Shown piece after piece: positions 43,563-52,680 of a stretch of 64,000 nt of DNA. The first letter of the stretch is position 1, and every line of letters begins with the position of its first letter. Under the pieces are notes generated by a model, which worked only from the letters and a program-made list of their open reading frames with translations, was not told where the DNA came from and ran no database searches. The DNA is taken from assembly GCA_009602735.1 (NCBI GenBank), contig WELA01010591.1:1-64000 (forward strand), read 5' to 3'. The DNA is from Mesotaenium endlicherianum (Eukaryota; Streptophyta; Zygnematophyceae; Zygnematales; Mesotaeniaceae). The position numbers and the translations under genes were made by a program.

Positions 43563-46500
43563 ATGAATCAATCTAACTTTGCGGCCGGCAGACGCATGCT
43601 CACCTGCCTATGTATGTACACGTTGACCAGCCTCCTTTTTTATCAGCCCCTTTTCGCTGGTAGCGTAAAAAACAGTATCCCTGCACCAGACTACCAGAAC
43701 AAACGCCCACCAGCCGATGTAAGGGTCTCGGGTACTACAAAAGACCGGCTCGGCACGCCGATGTCCGGCGTAACGGTACAGGTAGTGGGGCGCCCAGACA
43801 TAGTGACCACCACAAATGCCAAAGGTCGCTTCTCCATTACCGTTCCTGAAAAAAGCTCCTTACAGTTTTCGTATGTAGGGTACAAAAATCAGGTCATTGC
43901 GGTTAATATGCTGGAGATGGATATTACAATGGAAGCAGCCCAGGGCAGCTTGCAGGAGGTGGTAGTCGTGGGTTTCGGACGCCAACGCAAAATAAGCGTT
44001 ATCGGCGCCCAGTCTACAATCAATCCCGAAGAACTTAAACTGCCTGTTGCCAATATCAACACCCTGCTAGCCGGTCGGATTGCAGGTGTTATCGGCGTAC
44101 AGCGCAGCGGCCAGCCGGGACAAAACAGCTCTGATATCTGGATAAGGGGTATCACTTCTTTCGGCGGTGGCTCCTCTGCCCCCCTCATCCTGGTAGACGG
44201 TGTGGAACGCCCCATCAGCAATATCGATCCGGAAGACATTGCTTCATTTACCATTCTCAAAGATGCCGCGGGTACAGCGGTTTATGGTGTACGCGGCGCC
44301 AATGGCGTTATCCTCATCACAACAAAAATCGGTAAACAGGGCAAACCCCAGGTAAGACTCGATTACAGCGAGGGCCTGGTCACTTTTGTTAAATTACCAC
44401 AGATGGCCGACGCCAAAACCTATATGGAAGCGGCAAATGAATCTTTTACCACTAGGGGACAAACAGCGAAGTATTCGCCCGATTATATCCAGAAAACACT
44501 TTCAGGAGCAGATCCTGAACTGTACCCGAATGTTGACTGGTTCAATGCGCTTTATCGGAAGTTCGGTATGTTAAGGCGGGCAAATGTAAATGTAAGTGGT
44601 GGCTCCGATTTCCTCCGCTATTACGGCTCTGTATCCTATTATGATGAAACCGGTCTGCTCAAAACCGGCAGCCTGCAGAAATACAATTCTGATCTGCGGT
44701 TTAAACGGTTCAATGTTACCTCCAACGTAAATATGAACATTACCAAAACCACCAAACTGGACCTGGGTATCCGCGGATGGTTTACCAACAGTAACCGCCC
44801 GGCCCTCTCCACAGAGGATATCTTTGGGTCGGCAATGAGCACACCACCGACTGAATACCCGTTGGAATACAAAGGTGGGTTCGTTCCTGGTAAAAACCCG
44901 AACGGCGGTTACCGCAACCCCTGGGCCGACTTAACCCGGCGGGGTTATGCCACGGATTTTCAAAATTCCATTGCTTCCAACCTGCGGCTCACCCAGGATC
45001 TGGTATCGTTGCTGAAAGGCCTGTCTGTCACCACCATGTTCGCATTCGATGCGTTCAACACCATGACCATTTCGCGCAGCAAAAGGGAAGACACTTTTTT
45101 CCCCGACCCCAACCAGCCGCGTAACGCTGATGGTTCACTCAACCTTAAAAGGACTTATGTAGGCAGTGGCAATTACCTGAACTACAACAGAAGCAACGGT
45201 GGTAACAGGCGGTTTTACAGCGAGTCATCGCTCAATTACAACAATACATTCGGGAAGCACCGCGTAGGCGGACTGGTGCTCTTCTACACAGATGATTACC
45301 AGAACCAGTTTGCCGGAGACTTCACATCGTCGATTCCTGAACGTTATCTCGGCCTGGCTTCCAGGATTACTTATTCTTACGACGATCGCTATTTTATTGA
45401 GGGCAACCTTGGTTATAACGGTTCTGAAACCTTTGCCCCCGATAAAAGATATGGTACTTTCCCTGCATTTGGCCTGGGATGGATTCCATCGAACGAAAAA
45501 TTCTTTGCACCCGTTAAAAAATTCATCACCTACCTCAAATTCCGCTATTCTGATGGTCTTACCGGTATCGGAAGAATCGGCGGCAGAAGGTTTGCCTATC
45601 TCACCCTCATGTCTGATAACGTAAGCGGCTACCGCTTCGACCGCAACTACGGTGAAATGAGAGGGATCAATATCACAGACTACGGTTCCGTTGTTACCTG
45701 GGCCCAATCGAGGAAACAGGATCTGGGCATTGAAGTAAAAACCCTGCAGGACCATTTGTCCGTTATAGTCGACCTGTTCAAAGAGAAAAGAACCGGAATC
45801 TTTCTGCAGCGTCAGTCACTCCCGGTATTTATGGGACTTAGCAATACGCCCTGGGGCAACCTGGGTATGGTGGAGAACAAGGGTATTGATGCCACTCTGG
45901 AATACAATGGCCGAATCGGTAATGTAAACCTTAGCCTCCGTGGTAATATCACCCACAACAACGATGTCATTCTGGAAAATGATCAGCCAAATCCAAAGTA
46001 TCCCTGGATGAACCAGAGAGGTCATAACATTCTGGCAAGATGGGGTTATATGGCCGACGGACTGTTCGGCAGCCAGGATGAAATCAATAAAAGTGCGGTA
46101 CCAGGCGATAAGTCGCAGGTACTGCCGGGAGATATCAAATATAAAGACCTCAACGGCGACGGGCTGATCAACAGCTACGACAAGGTGGTGATTGGCCGTG
46201 GCGATGTACCCAATTGGGTTTTTGGTTTCGGGTTTAACGTGGAATACAAAAGATTCAACCTGGGTGCTCTGTTTGCCGGTCAGGCCGGGGCCGATATCAT
46301 GCTGAGTGGTGACGGTATCTACCCCTTTGCCAATGGCGCAGGCATTACCAATGTTTATGCCAACATCACCAATCGCTGGCAGGATGGTCAAAACAATTCC
46401 AATGTATTTTATCCGAGGCTCGCGAATGGTGAAGACCGTAACAGGAACAATACCCAGCCAAGCAGTTGGTGGGTAAGGAATACGGATTTTGTGCGATTAA

Positions 46501-46703
46501 AAACACTTGAACTGAGTTATAATCTTCCCAAATCCTGGTACAATGGTATTTTCCGTAATGCCTCGGTATACCTGCAGGCCATTAACCCCATCACGTTTTC
46601 CAAATTCAAACTCTGGGATGTGGAAAGTACTGTTAATGCAGGCAATGGTGGCCGTTATCCGAACGTCAAATCCTATTCTCTTGGTGTAACCGTTGATTTC
46701 TAA
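43563..46703 (+). CDS. SusC-like TonB-dependent outer-membrane receptor
   Basis: 1046 aa. A signal peptide (about 1-33) is followed by a carboxypeptidase-like regulatory domain (about 50-135, with GVTVQVVGRPD and LQFSYVGYKNQ), the plug (GFGRQRKISVIGA and the DIWIRGITSFGGGSSAPLIL-type TonB plug block) and a 22-strand barrel ending SLGVTVDF. It imports glycan fragments bound by its SusD partner, encoded 19 nt downstream. The ATG at 43563 is preferred over an in-frame TTG at 43557. Two operators lie directly upstream, so the locus is probably substrate-induced. Confidence 0.93.
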   Translation: MNQSNFAAGRRMLTCLCMYTLTSLLFYQPLFAGSVKNSIPAPDYQNKRPPADVRVSGTTKDRLGTPMSGVTVQVVGRPDIVTTTNAKGRFSITVPEKSSLQFSYVGYKNQVIAVNMLEMDITMEAAQGSLQEVVVVGFGRQRKISVIGAQSTINPEELKLPVANINTLLAGRIAGVIGVQRSGQPGQNSSDIWIRGITSFGGGSSAPLILVDGVERPISNIDPEDIASFTILKDAAGTAVYGVRGANGVILITTKIGKQGKPQVRLDYSEGLVTFVKLPQMADAKTYMEAANESFTTRGQTAKYSPDYIQKTLSGADPELYPNVDWFNALYRKFGMLRRANVNVSGGSDFLRYYGSVSYYDETGLLKTGSLQKYNSDLRFKRFNVTSNVNMNITKTTKLDLGIRGWFTNSNRPALSTEDIFGSAMSTPPTEYPLEYKGGFVPGKNPNGGYRNPWADLTRRGYATDFQNSIASNLRLTQDLVSLLKGLSVTTMFAFDAFNTMTISRSKREDTFFPDPNQPRNADGSLNLKRTYVGSGNYLNYNRSNGGNRRFYSESSLNYNNTFGKHRVGGLVLFYTDDYQNQFAGDFTSSIPERYLGLASRITYSYDDRYFIEGNLGYNGSETFAPDKRYGTFPAFGLGWIPSNEKFFAPVKKFITYLKFRYSDGLTGIGRIGGRRFAYLTLMSDNVSGYRFDRNYGEMRGINITDYGSVVTWAQSRKQDLGIEVKTLQDHLSVIVDLFKEKRTGIFLQRQSLPVFMGLSNTPWGNLGMVENKGIDATLEYNGRIGNVNLSLRGNITHNNDVILENDQPNPKYPWMNQRGHNILARWGYMADGLFGSQDEINKSAVPGDKSQVLPGDIKYKDLNGDGLINSYDKVVIGRGDVPNWVFGFGFNVEYKRFNLGALFAGQAGADIMLSGDGIYPFANGAGITNVYANITNRWQDGQNNSNVFYPRLANGEDRNRNNTQPSSWWVRNTDFVRLKTLELSYNLPKSWYNGIFRNASVYLQAINPITFSKFKLWDVESTVNAGNGGRYPNVKSYSLGVTVDF

Positions 46704-46722
46704 ATCATTTAAAAGCATTACT

Positions 46723-48528
46723 ATGAAATTTAAACATACAGTACTTGTTTTATTACTATTGGTCCTGGTTTCCACAGGCTGCAAAAAATTCCTCAGCCAG
46801 GTACCTGACGACCGGCTGACCATCGAAGAAACCTTCCGGAACCGATCTACCGCGGAGAAATTCCTGGCAAGTGTTTACTCCTATATTCCCCGTGAATGGA
46901 GCCAGCGCTTTGTGGGCAACTCCAACTCAGGACCCTGGACAGGCGCTTCGGATGAAGCAGAATACCTTTGGGGATTTGTAGCATCAAACGACATCAATAT
47001 CGGCTCCTGGGATGCAGGAAGTTGGTTTACCCAGGTATTCTGGAGAGATTTCTACCGCGGCATCCGTTCGGCAAGCATTTTTATCGACAATATCGATAAG
47101 GTAACCGTAGACATTAATGATGAACAAAAAAGAAGGTACAAGGCAGAAGCAAGGGCATTGAGGGCCATGTACTATTTCTATCTCACCAGGATTTACGGTC
47201 CGGTAGTGCTGATGGGTAACAACGTGATTCCCGTTGATGTACCAGCCTCCTCCATCAACCTCCCGCGCAATTCAATGGATGAATGTGTAGAATTCATTGT
47301 TTCTGAACTCGACCTCGCAGCAAAAGATCTGCCAACAAAACCCATCAACGATGGTAATTTCGCCCGCCTTACGAGGGGTATAGCACTTTCATTCAAAGCA
47401 AGAGCCTTGTTACAGGCTGCCAGTCCCCTCTATAACGGGAACACGGACTATGCAGCGCTGAAGAATAAGGATGGAAAACAACTGATCAGCCAGACCTATG
47501 ATGAAAAAAAATGGCAGCGCGCCGCTGCTGCTTATAAAGCTTTTATTGACGAATTTGTACCCGGTGTTTATACACTGTATCGTAAAAACGATGCCAGCGG
47601 CAACTATAGCCCATTCATTTCCCTGCGCGATGTGATGCTGGACCCCTGGAACCAGGAAGTGATCTTCGGCAGACCTGATGATGAAAACGCCCGCAATTAC
47701 GAAGTAACACCCTATCATAACGGTTATGCATCAGAAGTCAGGGGCAGCGGAGGCCTCGGCGCTACCCAGCGCCAGGTGGATGCTTTCTTCATGGCAAACG
47801 GAAGATCGATCACCGATCCGGCCTCTGGCTATGTGGCATCGGGCACCTCTCCCTTCCAAGCACCCGACGATAACCAGAACAGGGATATATTCAACCAATG
47901 GGTAAACAGAGAGCCGCGTTTTTATGTAAACATTACTTACGATAACAGGAAATGGCTGAACACGAATTCAGGTGAAGTGATCACCAGGTTATATTTCAAG
48001 GGTAATTCGGGCAAGGGAACCAGCAATGATTATTGCCCCACCGGTTACGTCGTACGGAAAGGCGCCAAACTCACCGACTGGAGAAATGGTCAGGGTGTGC
48101 AGGTGCAATACCGGCTGGCTAACCTCTACCTCGATTATATAGAGGCGTTGAATGAATATGATCCGGCAAACTCCGACATTCTCAAATACCTCAATATGAT
48201 CAGGGACAGGGCCGGTATACCGGGATATGGACCTGGAGGACTGGACATCCCCGCCGGCAAAGATGCCATGCGGGCAGCCATCTGGCGTGAAAGGCAGGTA
48301 GAGCTGTGCTTTGAAAATGTGCGGTACTTTGATACACGCAGATGGAAAATAGCAGAGCAAACAGATAACGGCCCCGCCATGGGTTTAAACATTGATGGCA
48401 CCCTGCCGGACTTCTATAACCAGAAACCTTTTGAAACCAGGGTATTCAACAAAAGGCATTATTTCTTCCCCATACCGGAACAGGATATAAATAATAATCC
48501 TCAATTGGTACAAAACACCGGCTGGTAA
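46723..48528 (+). CDS. SusD/RagB-family glycan-binding lipoprotein
   Basis: 601 aa with a lipoprotein signal (LVSTGC, cysteine at residue 20). The SusD architecture is clear: KKFLSQVPDDRLTIEETFRN, the helical TPR-like core with RALRAMYYFYLTRIYGPVVL, and the C-terminal IWRERQVELCFENVRYFDTR with RWKIAEQ. It sits on the cell surface, binds the glycan and lids the SusC barrel. A 17-bp hairpin follows its stop codon. Confidence 0.93.
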   Translation: MKFKHTVLVLLLLVLVSTGCKKFLSQVPDDRLTIEETFRNRSTAEKFLASVYSYIPREWSQRFVGNSNSGPWTGASDEAEYLWGFVASNDINIGSWDAGSWFTQVFWRDFYRGIRSASIFIDNIDKVTVDINDEQKRRYKAEARALRAMYYFYLTRIYGPVVLMGNNVIPVDVPASSINLPRNSMDECVEFIVSELDLAAKDLPTKPINDGNFARLTRGIALSFKARALLQAASPLYNGNTDYAALKNKDGKQLISQTYDEKKWQRAAAAYKAFIDEFVPGVYTLYRKNDASGNYSPFISLRDVMLDPWNQEVIFGRPDDENARNYEVTPYHNGYASEVRGSGGLGATQRQVDAFFMANGRSITDPASGYVASGTSPFQAPDDNQNRDIFNQWVNREPRFYVNITYDNRKWLNTNSGEVITRLYFKGNSGKGTSNDYCPTGYVVRKGAKLTDWRNGQGVQVQYRLANLYLDYIEALNEYDPANSDILKYLNMIRDRAGIPGYGPGGLDIPAGKDAMRAAIWRERQVELCFENVRYFDTRRWKIAEQTDNGPAMGLNIDGTLPDFYNQKPFETRVFNKRHYFFPIPEQDINNNPQLVQNTGW

Positions 48529-48540
48529 TCTGTATTATTC

Positions 48541-48582
48541 AAGATTGTATTGCCGGTAATATGACACCGGCAATACAATCTT
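48541..48582 (+). terminator. Perfect 17-bp hairpin between susD and downstream PUL genes
   Basis: Positions 48541-48557 pair perfectly with 48566-48582 around an 8-nt loop. Only a short TT/TCT follows, not a long U run, so it may attenuate or protect the 3' end of the susCD message and not stop all transcription. The next gene starts 19 nt later. Confidence 0.7.
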
Positions 48583-48601
48583 TCTAAAAAACAAAACAAC
48601 T

Positions 48602-50797
48602 ATGCGATTGTGTAGAAGGTTCATCAAAATCTATTTTTCTGCAGCAAGCCTGCTGCTGCAATCAATCTCTTTTGCCCAGGTTACACCCATTGCCCCAAAA
48701 GAAAAAACCGCATTTCAAACAAGCAGTCCCTGGATACCGGAAATCGACGTGCGTTCCGATATCGCTATTATTTATGGCGCGGGCGACAGGCCGGGCCTGA
48801 GCTTTGAGCAACGCGTCAAGTCATGGAGGGATAGAGGTTACCAGACCAACTTCATGACAGGCATCGCTTGGGGCGGATACGAAAATTATTTCCTGGGCAC
48901 ATGGGACGGAAAAAATCATTTCAGTGATGGTCAGGTTACCCGCAACGGCGACACCATCTGGCATGGTCACAACGTTCCTTATATTGTACCATCGGCTTCT
49001 TTTATTGAATATATGAAGACCGCTGTGATCAAAAAAGTCATCGACGCAGGTATCACATCCATCTTTCTGGAAGAGCCCGAATTCTGGGCAAGGGCCGGGT
49101 ACAGCGCGGGGTTCAAAGCCGAATGGCAAAAATATTATGGTTCTCCCTGGAAGCCCCAGCATGAATCAGCCGAGAACACCTATCTGTCCAACAAGCTCAA
49201 ATATCACTTGTATTATAACGCCATAAAAGAAGTTTCTGCCTACGCCAAACAATACGGTAAGCGTAAGGGGCTCAACGTGAAAGTATTCATCCCCACGCAC
49301 TCCCTTGTAAACTACTCCTCCTGGCAGATCGTGAGTCCCGAAGCAAGTCTCGCATCCCTGCCCGGTATCGATGGGTATATCGCCCAGGTGTGGACAGGCA
49401 CTTCACGCGAACCGATTTTCTATAACGGGAAAGTCAAAGAAAGGGTGTTTGAAAATGCTTTCCTCGAATATGGCTCCATGGTTTCCATGACAGCACCAAC
49501 CAAACGAAAATTATTTTTCCTGACCGATCCCATTGAGGACAGGCAAAAAGACTGGCAGGATTACAAGCAAAATTACCAGGCCACTTTTACTGCAAAGCTG
49601 TTGTACCCTATGGTAGCGGATTATGAAGTAATGCCCTGGCCAGAACGCATCTATACCCATCCCTATAAAATTGCCGGCACCAACCAAAGTACCTTGATCC
49701 CCCGCCCTTACTCCACCCAAATGCAGATCATGGTGAATGCGCTGAACAATATGCCACTGACAAAAAACAAGATCAGCGGTTCCGGCGGCATTGGCGTACT
49801 GATGTGCAATTCCCTGATGTTTCAGCGGTTCCCCACACATAATGGTTTTGAAGACCCGCGATTCTCTAATTTTTACGGACAAACATTTCCATTGCTGAAG
49901 GCAGGCGTGCCGGTGGAAACCGTGCACCTGGAGAACCTTGCCTACCCCGAAACACTGAAGGGTCTCAAAGTATTGATATTGAGTTATTCAAATATGAAGC
50001 CCATGAATGCCGATATGCATCGTTACCTTGCAGAATGGGTGAAAAAAGGCGGTGTATTGGTCTATTGCGGCAGGGACGATGACCCTTATCAAAATGTAAC
50101 AGAATGGTGGAATACCAATGGCAACCATTTTAAAACACCTGCCGAACAGCTGTTTCAATTGTTGAATATTCAGCCTGTTTCAGATGACCAGAAATTCAGT
50201 ACAGGGAAAGGCACCGTTTACCTGTTACGCAAAAACCCGAAAGAATTTGTAATGGAAGAAGGCGGAAGCTATCGCTTTACAAGTATCATCAGGGAAGCTT
50301 TTGAGAAAGATGCAAAAGCGGGCAAGCTGGTATACAAAAACAATTTTTACCTGCAAAGAGGGGCCTACGATATTGTTTCGGTTATGGAAGAAAGCATCAG
50401 CAATGAGCCCTTTGTGGTAAAGGGACCAGTTATCGATTTGTTTGATCCGCAATTGCCTCTACTCGATAAAAAAACAGTACAGCCGGGTCAACAGGCTTTC
50501 CTGTATAATTTGACGCGGGTGGCCGATAAAAAACACCCCAGCGTGCTGGCTTCTGCTTCGAGGATCTATGACGAACTGGTAAAAAATAATAGCTATTCCT
50601 TTATATCCAAAAGCCCCGCAAAGACTACCAATAGCATGCGGGTGTTATTACCTGCAGCACCCAAAGCAATTATGTTATCAGATCATACCGGGGCCGCATT
50701 GAAAGAAGTGACAAAAACATGGGATGCTGGTTCGCAAACTTTGTATTTAAGTTTTGAAAACAATCCGGAAGGCACTACGATAAAGCTAAGCTGGTAA
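48602..50797 (+). CDS. Secreted putative glycoside hydrolase, GH42-like architecture
   Basis: 731 aa with a signal peptide ending ISFAQ. The first 370 residues look like a TIM barrel, with FLEEPEFWARAGYSAGFKAE carrying glutamates at a position typical of clan GH-A acid/base residues. The middle part (GVPVETVHLENLAYPETL, KVLILSYSNMKPM, WVKKGGVLVYCGRDD) resembles the glutamine-amidotransferase-like trimerisation domain of GH42 beta-galactosidases, and a beta-rich tail follows. I cannot assign it to a characterised family. Its place after susCD makes it the candidate glycan-cleaving enzyme of the locus. Confidence 0.6.
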   Translation: MRLCRRFIKIYFSAASLLLQSISFAQVTPIAPKEKTAFQTSSPWIPEIDVRSDIAIIYGAGDRPGLSFEQRVKSWRDRGYQTNFMTGIAWGGYENYFLGTWDGKNHFSDGQVTRNGDTIWHGHNVPYIVPSASFIEYMKTAVIKKVIDAGITSIFLEEPEFWARAGYSAGFKAEWQKYYGSPWKPQHESAENTYLSNKLKYHLYYNAIKEVSAYAKQYGKRKGLNVKVFIPTHSLVNYSSWQIVSPEASLASLPGIDGYIAQVWTGTSREPIFYNGKVKERVFENAFLEYGSMVSMTAPTKRKLFFLTDPIEDRQKDWQDYKQNYQATFTAKLLYPMVADYEVMPWPERIYTHPYKIAGTNQSTLIPRPYSTQMQIMVNALNNMPLTKNKISGSGGIGVLMCNSLMFQRFPTHNGFEDPRFSNFYGQTFPLLKAGVPVETVHLENLAYPETLKGLKVLILSYSNMKPMNADMHRYLAEWVKKGGVLVYCGRDDDPYQNVTEWWNTNGNHFKTPAEQLFQLLNIQPVSDDQKFSTGKGTVYLLRKNPKEFVMEEGGSYRFTSIIREAFEKDAKAGKLVYKNNFYLQRGAYDIVSVMEESISNEPFVVKGPVIDLFDPQLPLLDKKTVQPGQQAFLYNLTRVADKKHPSVLASASRIYDELVKNNSYSFISKSPAKTTNSMRVLLPAAPKAIMLSDHTGAALKEVTKTWDAGSQTLYLSFENNPEGTTIKLSW

Positions 50798-50821
50798 AGA
50801 AAAGGTGTTAAAATAGAAGAC

Positions 50822-51685
50822 ATGTCTGTTGTGTTAGGCGTTGATATCGGGGGATCGCATATAACTGTCGCCCTAGTGGATCTCCATAAACGGTCAGTAG
50901 TAACCGGATCGGGAAAAAGAAAATTAGTGAATGCGCGGGGCTCCGCCAGCCAGATACTTGATACCTGGTGTGAAGTGATCAATACTGTTTTTACTGGCAT
51001 GCCTGCTGAAAGCAGGAGGATCGGTATAGCGATGCCCGGGCCATTCAATTATAAAGAAGGCATTTCGCTGATTGAAGACCAGGATAAATTCAGGTCTCTT
51101 TATAAAATGAATATAAAACTGTTGTTGGCAGAACGCCTCGGCATGGCTGCTGAAAGCATCCGATTTGTAAATGATGCCGCCAGTTTTCTACAAGGCGAGG
51201 TCTTTTGCGGGGCCGCCCGTCACTACCACCGGGTATTGGGCTTTACCCTGGGAACAGGACTTGGTTCGGCAATATACAAAGAAGGCGTAGCCACGGATGC
51301 AGACTTATGGAAAACAACATTCCGGAATGTTATTGCCGAAGACTACCTGTCCACCCGGTGGTTCACGGGCCGTTACGAGGAGTTAAACGGAGAATCCATT
51401 TCAGGAGTAAAAGAAATCCTGGAAGAAAATGACCAGGCAATCATAAAACAGTTATTTCTTGAATTCAGTGAAAACCTTGGCGCTTTTCTTTTGCCGCAAC
51501 TCAGTCATTTTAACACAGAGGCAGTTGTGTTCGGTGGCAATATTTCCAATGCCCATGCACATTTTCTCCCTACGCTGGAGCAGTTTTTCAAAAAAAGGCA
51601 ACTGAACATCGTTTTAAAAAAAGCACAATTAAACGAGGATGCATCCCTCCTTGGTGCAGCCAGTTGCTGGGACATAGATAAATGA
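50822..51685 (+). CDS. ROK-family sugar kinase-like protein
   Basis: 287 aa with the ASKHA phosphate motif LGVDIGGSHITVALVD at the N-terminus, the MPGPFNYKEG block, catalytic-aspartate region RFVNDAASFLQGE and GFTLGTGLGSA. The cysteine-rich zinc motif of many ROK kinases (CxCGxxGC) is absent. No DNA-binding domain is fused, so it is more likely a kinase than a repressor. It is 24 nt after the hydrolase gene and could phosphorylate the monosaccharide released by this locus. Confidence 0.8.
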   Translation: MSVVLGVDIGGSHITVALVDLHKRSVVTGSGKRKLVNARGSASQILDTWCEVINTVFTGMPAESRRIGIAMPGPFNYKEGISLIEDQDKFRSLYKMNIKLLLAERLGMAAESIRFVNDAASFLQGEVFCGAARHYHRVLGFTLGTGLGSAIYKEGVATDADLWKTTFRNVIAEDYLSTRWFTGRYEELNGESISGVKEILEENDQAIIKQLFLEFSENLGAFLLPQLSHFNTEAVVFGGNISNAHAHFLPTLEQFFKKRQLNIVLKKAQLNEDASLLGAASCWDIDK

Positions 51686-51707
51686 GGGTCCATCTATGTT
51701 AGCTTTA

Positions 51708-52583
51708 TCAGAATGGCTGGTATACAGGAGGTTTGATGCCCGGGTAGTGATCCACTGTTTCGAAAACATAGGCCGGGTTCTGTTTGAGCAACTGGATAAA
51801 AGCAGACAGGGCCGCCGCGTCTTCCGGCCGCTGGAACATCCGGTCATGCGAAAGGATCACCAGGTGGTTCTTCACATGGGTTCTGTTCCTGACGAAAGCG
51901 CTGTCGACCTCCGCAAGCAGTTTCTGCGGACTTTGAACGGGTCTTGCATTCTTGTGGTTGAAACTCCACTCCACATCCCATCCGAATACATTGTACCCTG
52001 CACTGTCGAGCAAAGCGGTAACCGGCCGCACCAACGGCGAAGCCTTCATTTCCCCCTGCCTTACCCAGGCGCTGTTGCCCGGCAGCCTGGCCATTTTATA
52101 CGGCACATGCAATTGCTCCTGGGCATTGGTAAAATCTTCGCCCGTCTGGCTCACCTGTTTGTAAAACCGGTGATAGCCGATAGCTGCATGCGTGGTACTG
52201 TGGTTGGCCAGCAGGAAGGAAGGATAGCTGTCACGGATCATCTTAACGATCTGCATACCATCCGATTTGGCTTTGGCATGCATGGCCACCATGAAAAAGC
52301 TGGCTTTCACGCCCAGTTTCCGGCAGGTATCAACACAGGTTACCGTACCGTGTTGGGGACCATCATCGAAAGAGAGGTAAATATATTTTTTGGTGCTGTC
52401 GTATGCCAATGGCTGCCAATGGGCAAGCGGATCAACGGCCGCAGGTTTGGCGGGCGCGGCAGCGGACTTCACAATGGAGGCGGTGTCCGAAACTTCCTTT
52501 CCGGTTGAAACATTATTACAACTCGCAATACTATTGACCGTTAGCATCAGGATGAATCCCAGCATATTATTTCTGATCGGCAT
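51708..52583 (-). CDS. Polysaccharide deacetylase (NodB-like) lipoprotein
   Basis: About 291 aa. The N-terminus is hydrophobic and ends in a lipobox-like SIASC (C22). The NodB domain shows SFDDGP (D73, D74), the metal-binding H128 and H132 (NHSTTH), a GWDVEW block and ILSHD. It removes acyl groups from a surface or dietary polysaccharide outside the cytoplasm. The start at 52583 is favoured by a perfect -7 box (minus strand TATATTTG, 52602-52609). Longer in-frame starts run into the divergent oxidoreductase gene. Convergent with the ROK gene. Confidence 0.85.
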   Translation of the reverse strand: MPIRNNMLGFILMLTVNSIASCNNVSTGKEVSDTASIVKSAAAPAKPAAVDPLAHWQPLAYDSTKKYIYLSFDDGPQHGTVTCVDTCRKLGVKASFFMVAMHAKAKSDGMQIVKMIRDSYPSFLLANHSTTHAAIGYHRFYKQVSQTGEDFTNAQEQLHVPYKMARLPGNSAWVRQGEMKASPLVRPVTALLDSAGYNVFGWDVEWSFNHKNARPVQSPQKLLAEVDSAFVRNRTHVKNHLVILSHDRMFQRPEDAAALSAFIQLLKQNPAYVFETVDHYPGIKPPVYQPF

Positions 52584-52601
52584 TAACCGTTTTTTTGCCG
52601 T

Positions 52602-52609
52602 CAAATATA
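52602..52609 (-). promoter_or_regulatory. -7 promoter box of deacetylase gene
   Basis: Reads TATATTTG on the minus strand, a perfect TAnnTTTG, 18 nt before the ATG. A divergent TAACTTCG box at 52649-52656 may serve the oxidoreductase gene. Confidence 0.5.
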
Positions 52610-52680
52610 GTCGATCTGTTTCCATTACTGTGCATGAACAGTTTATAGTAACTTCGCGTACTATTATAACAGTTTTTGGC

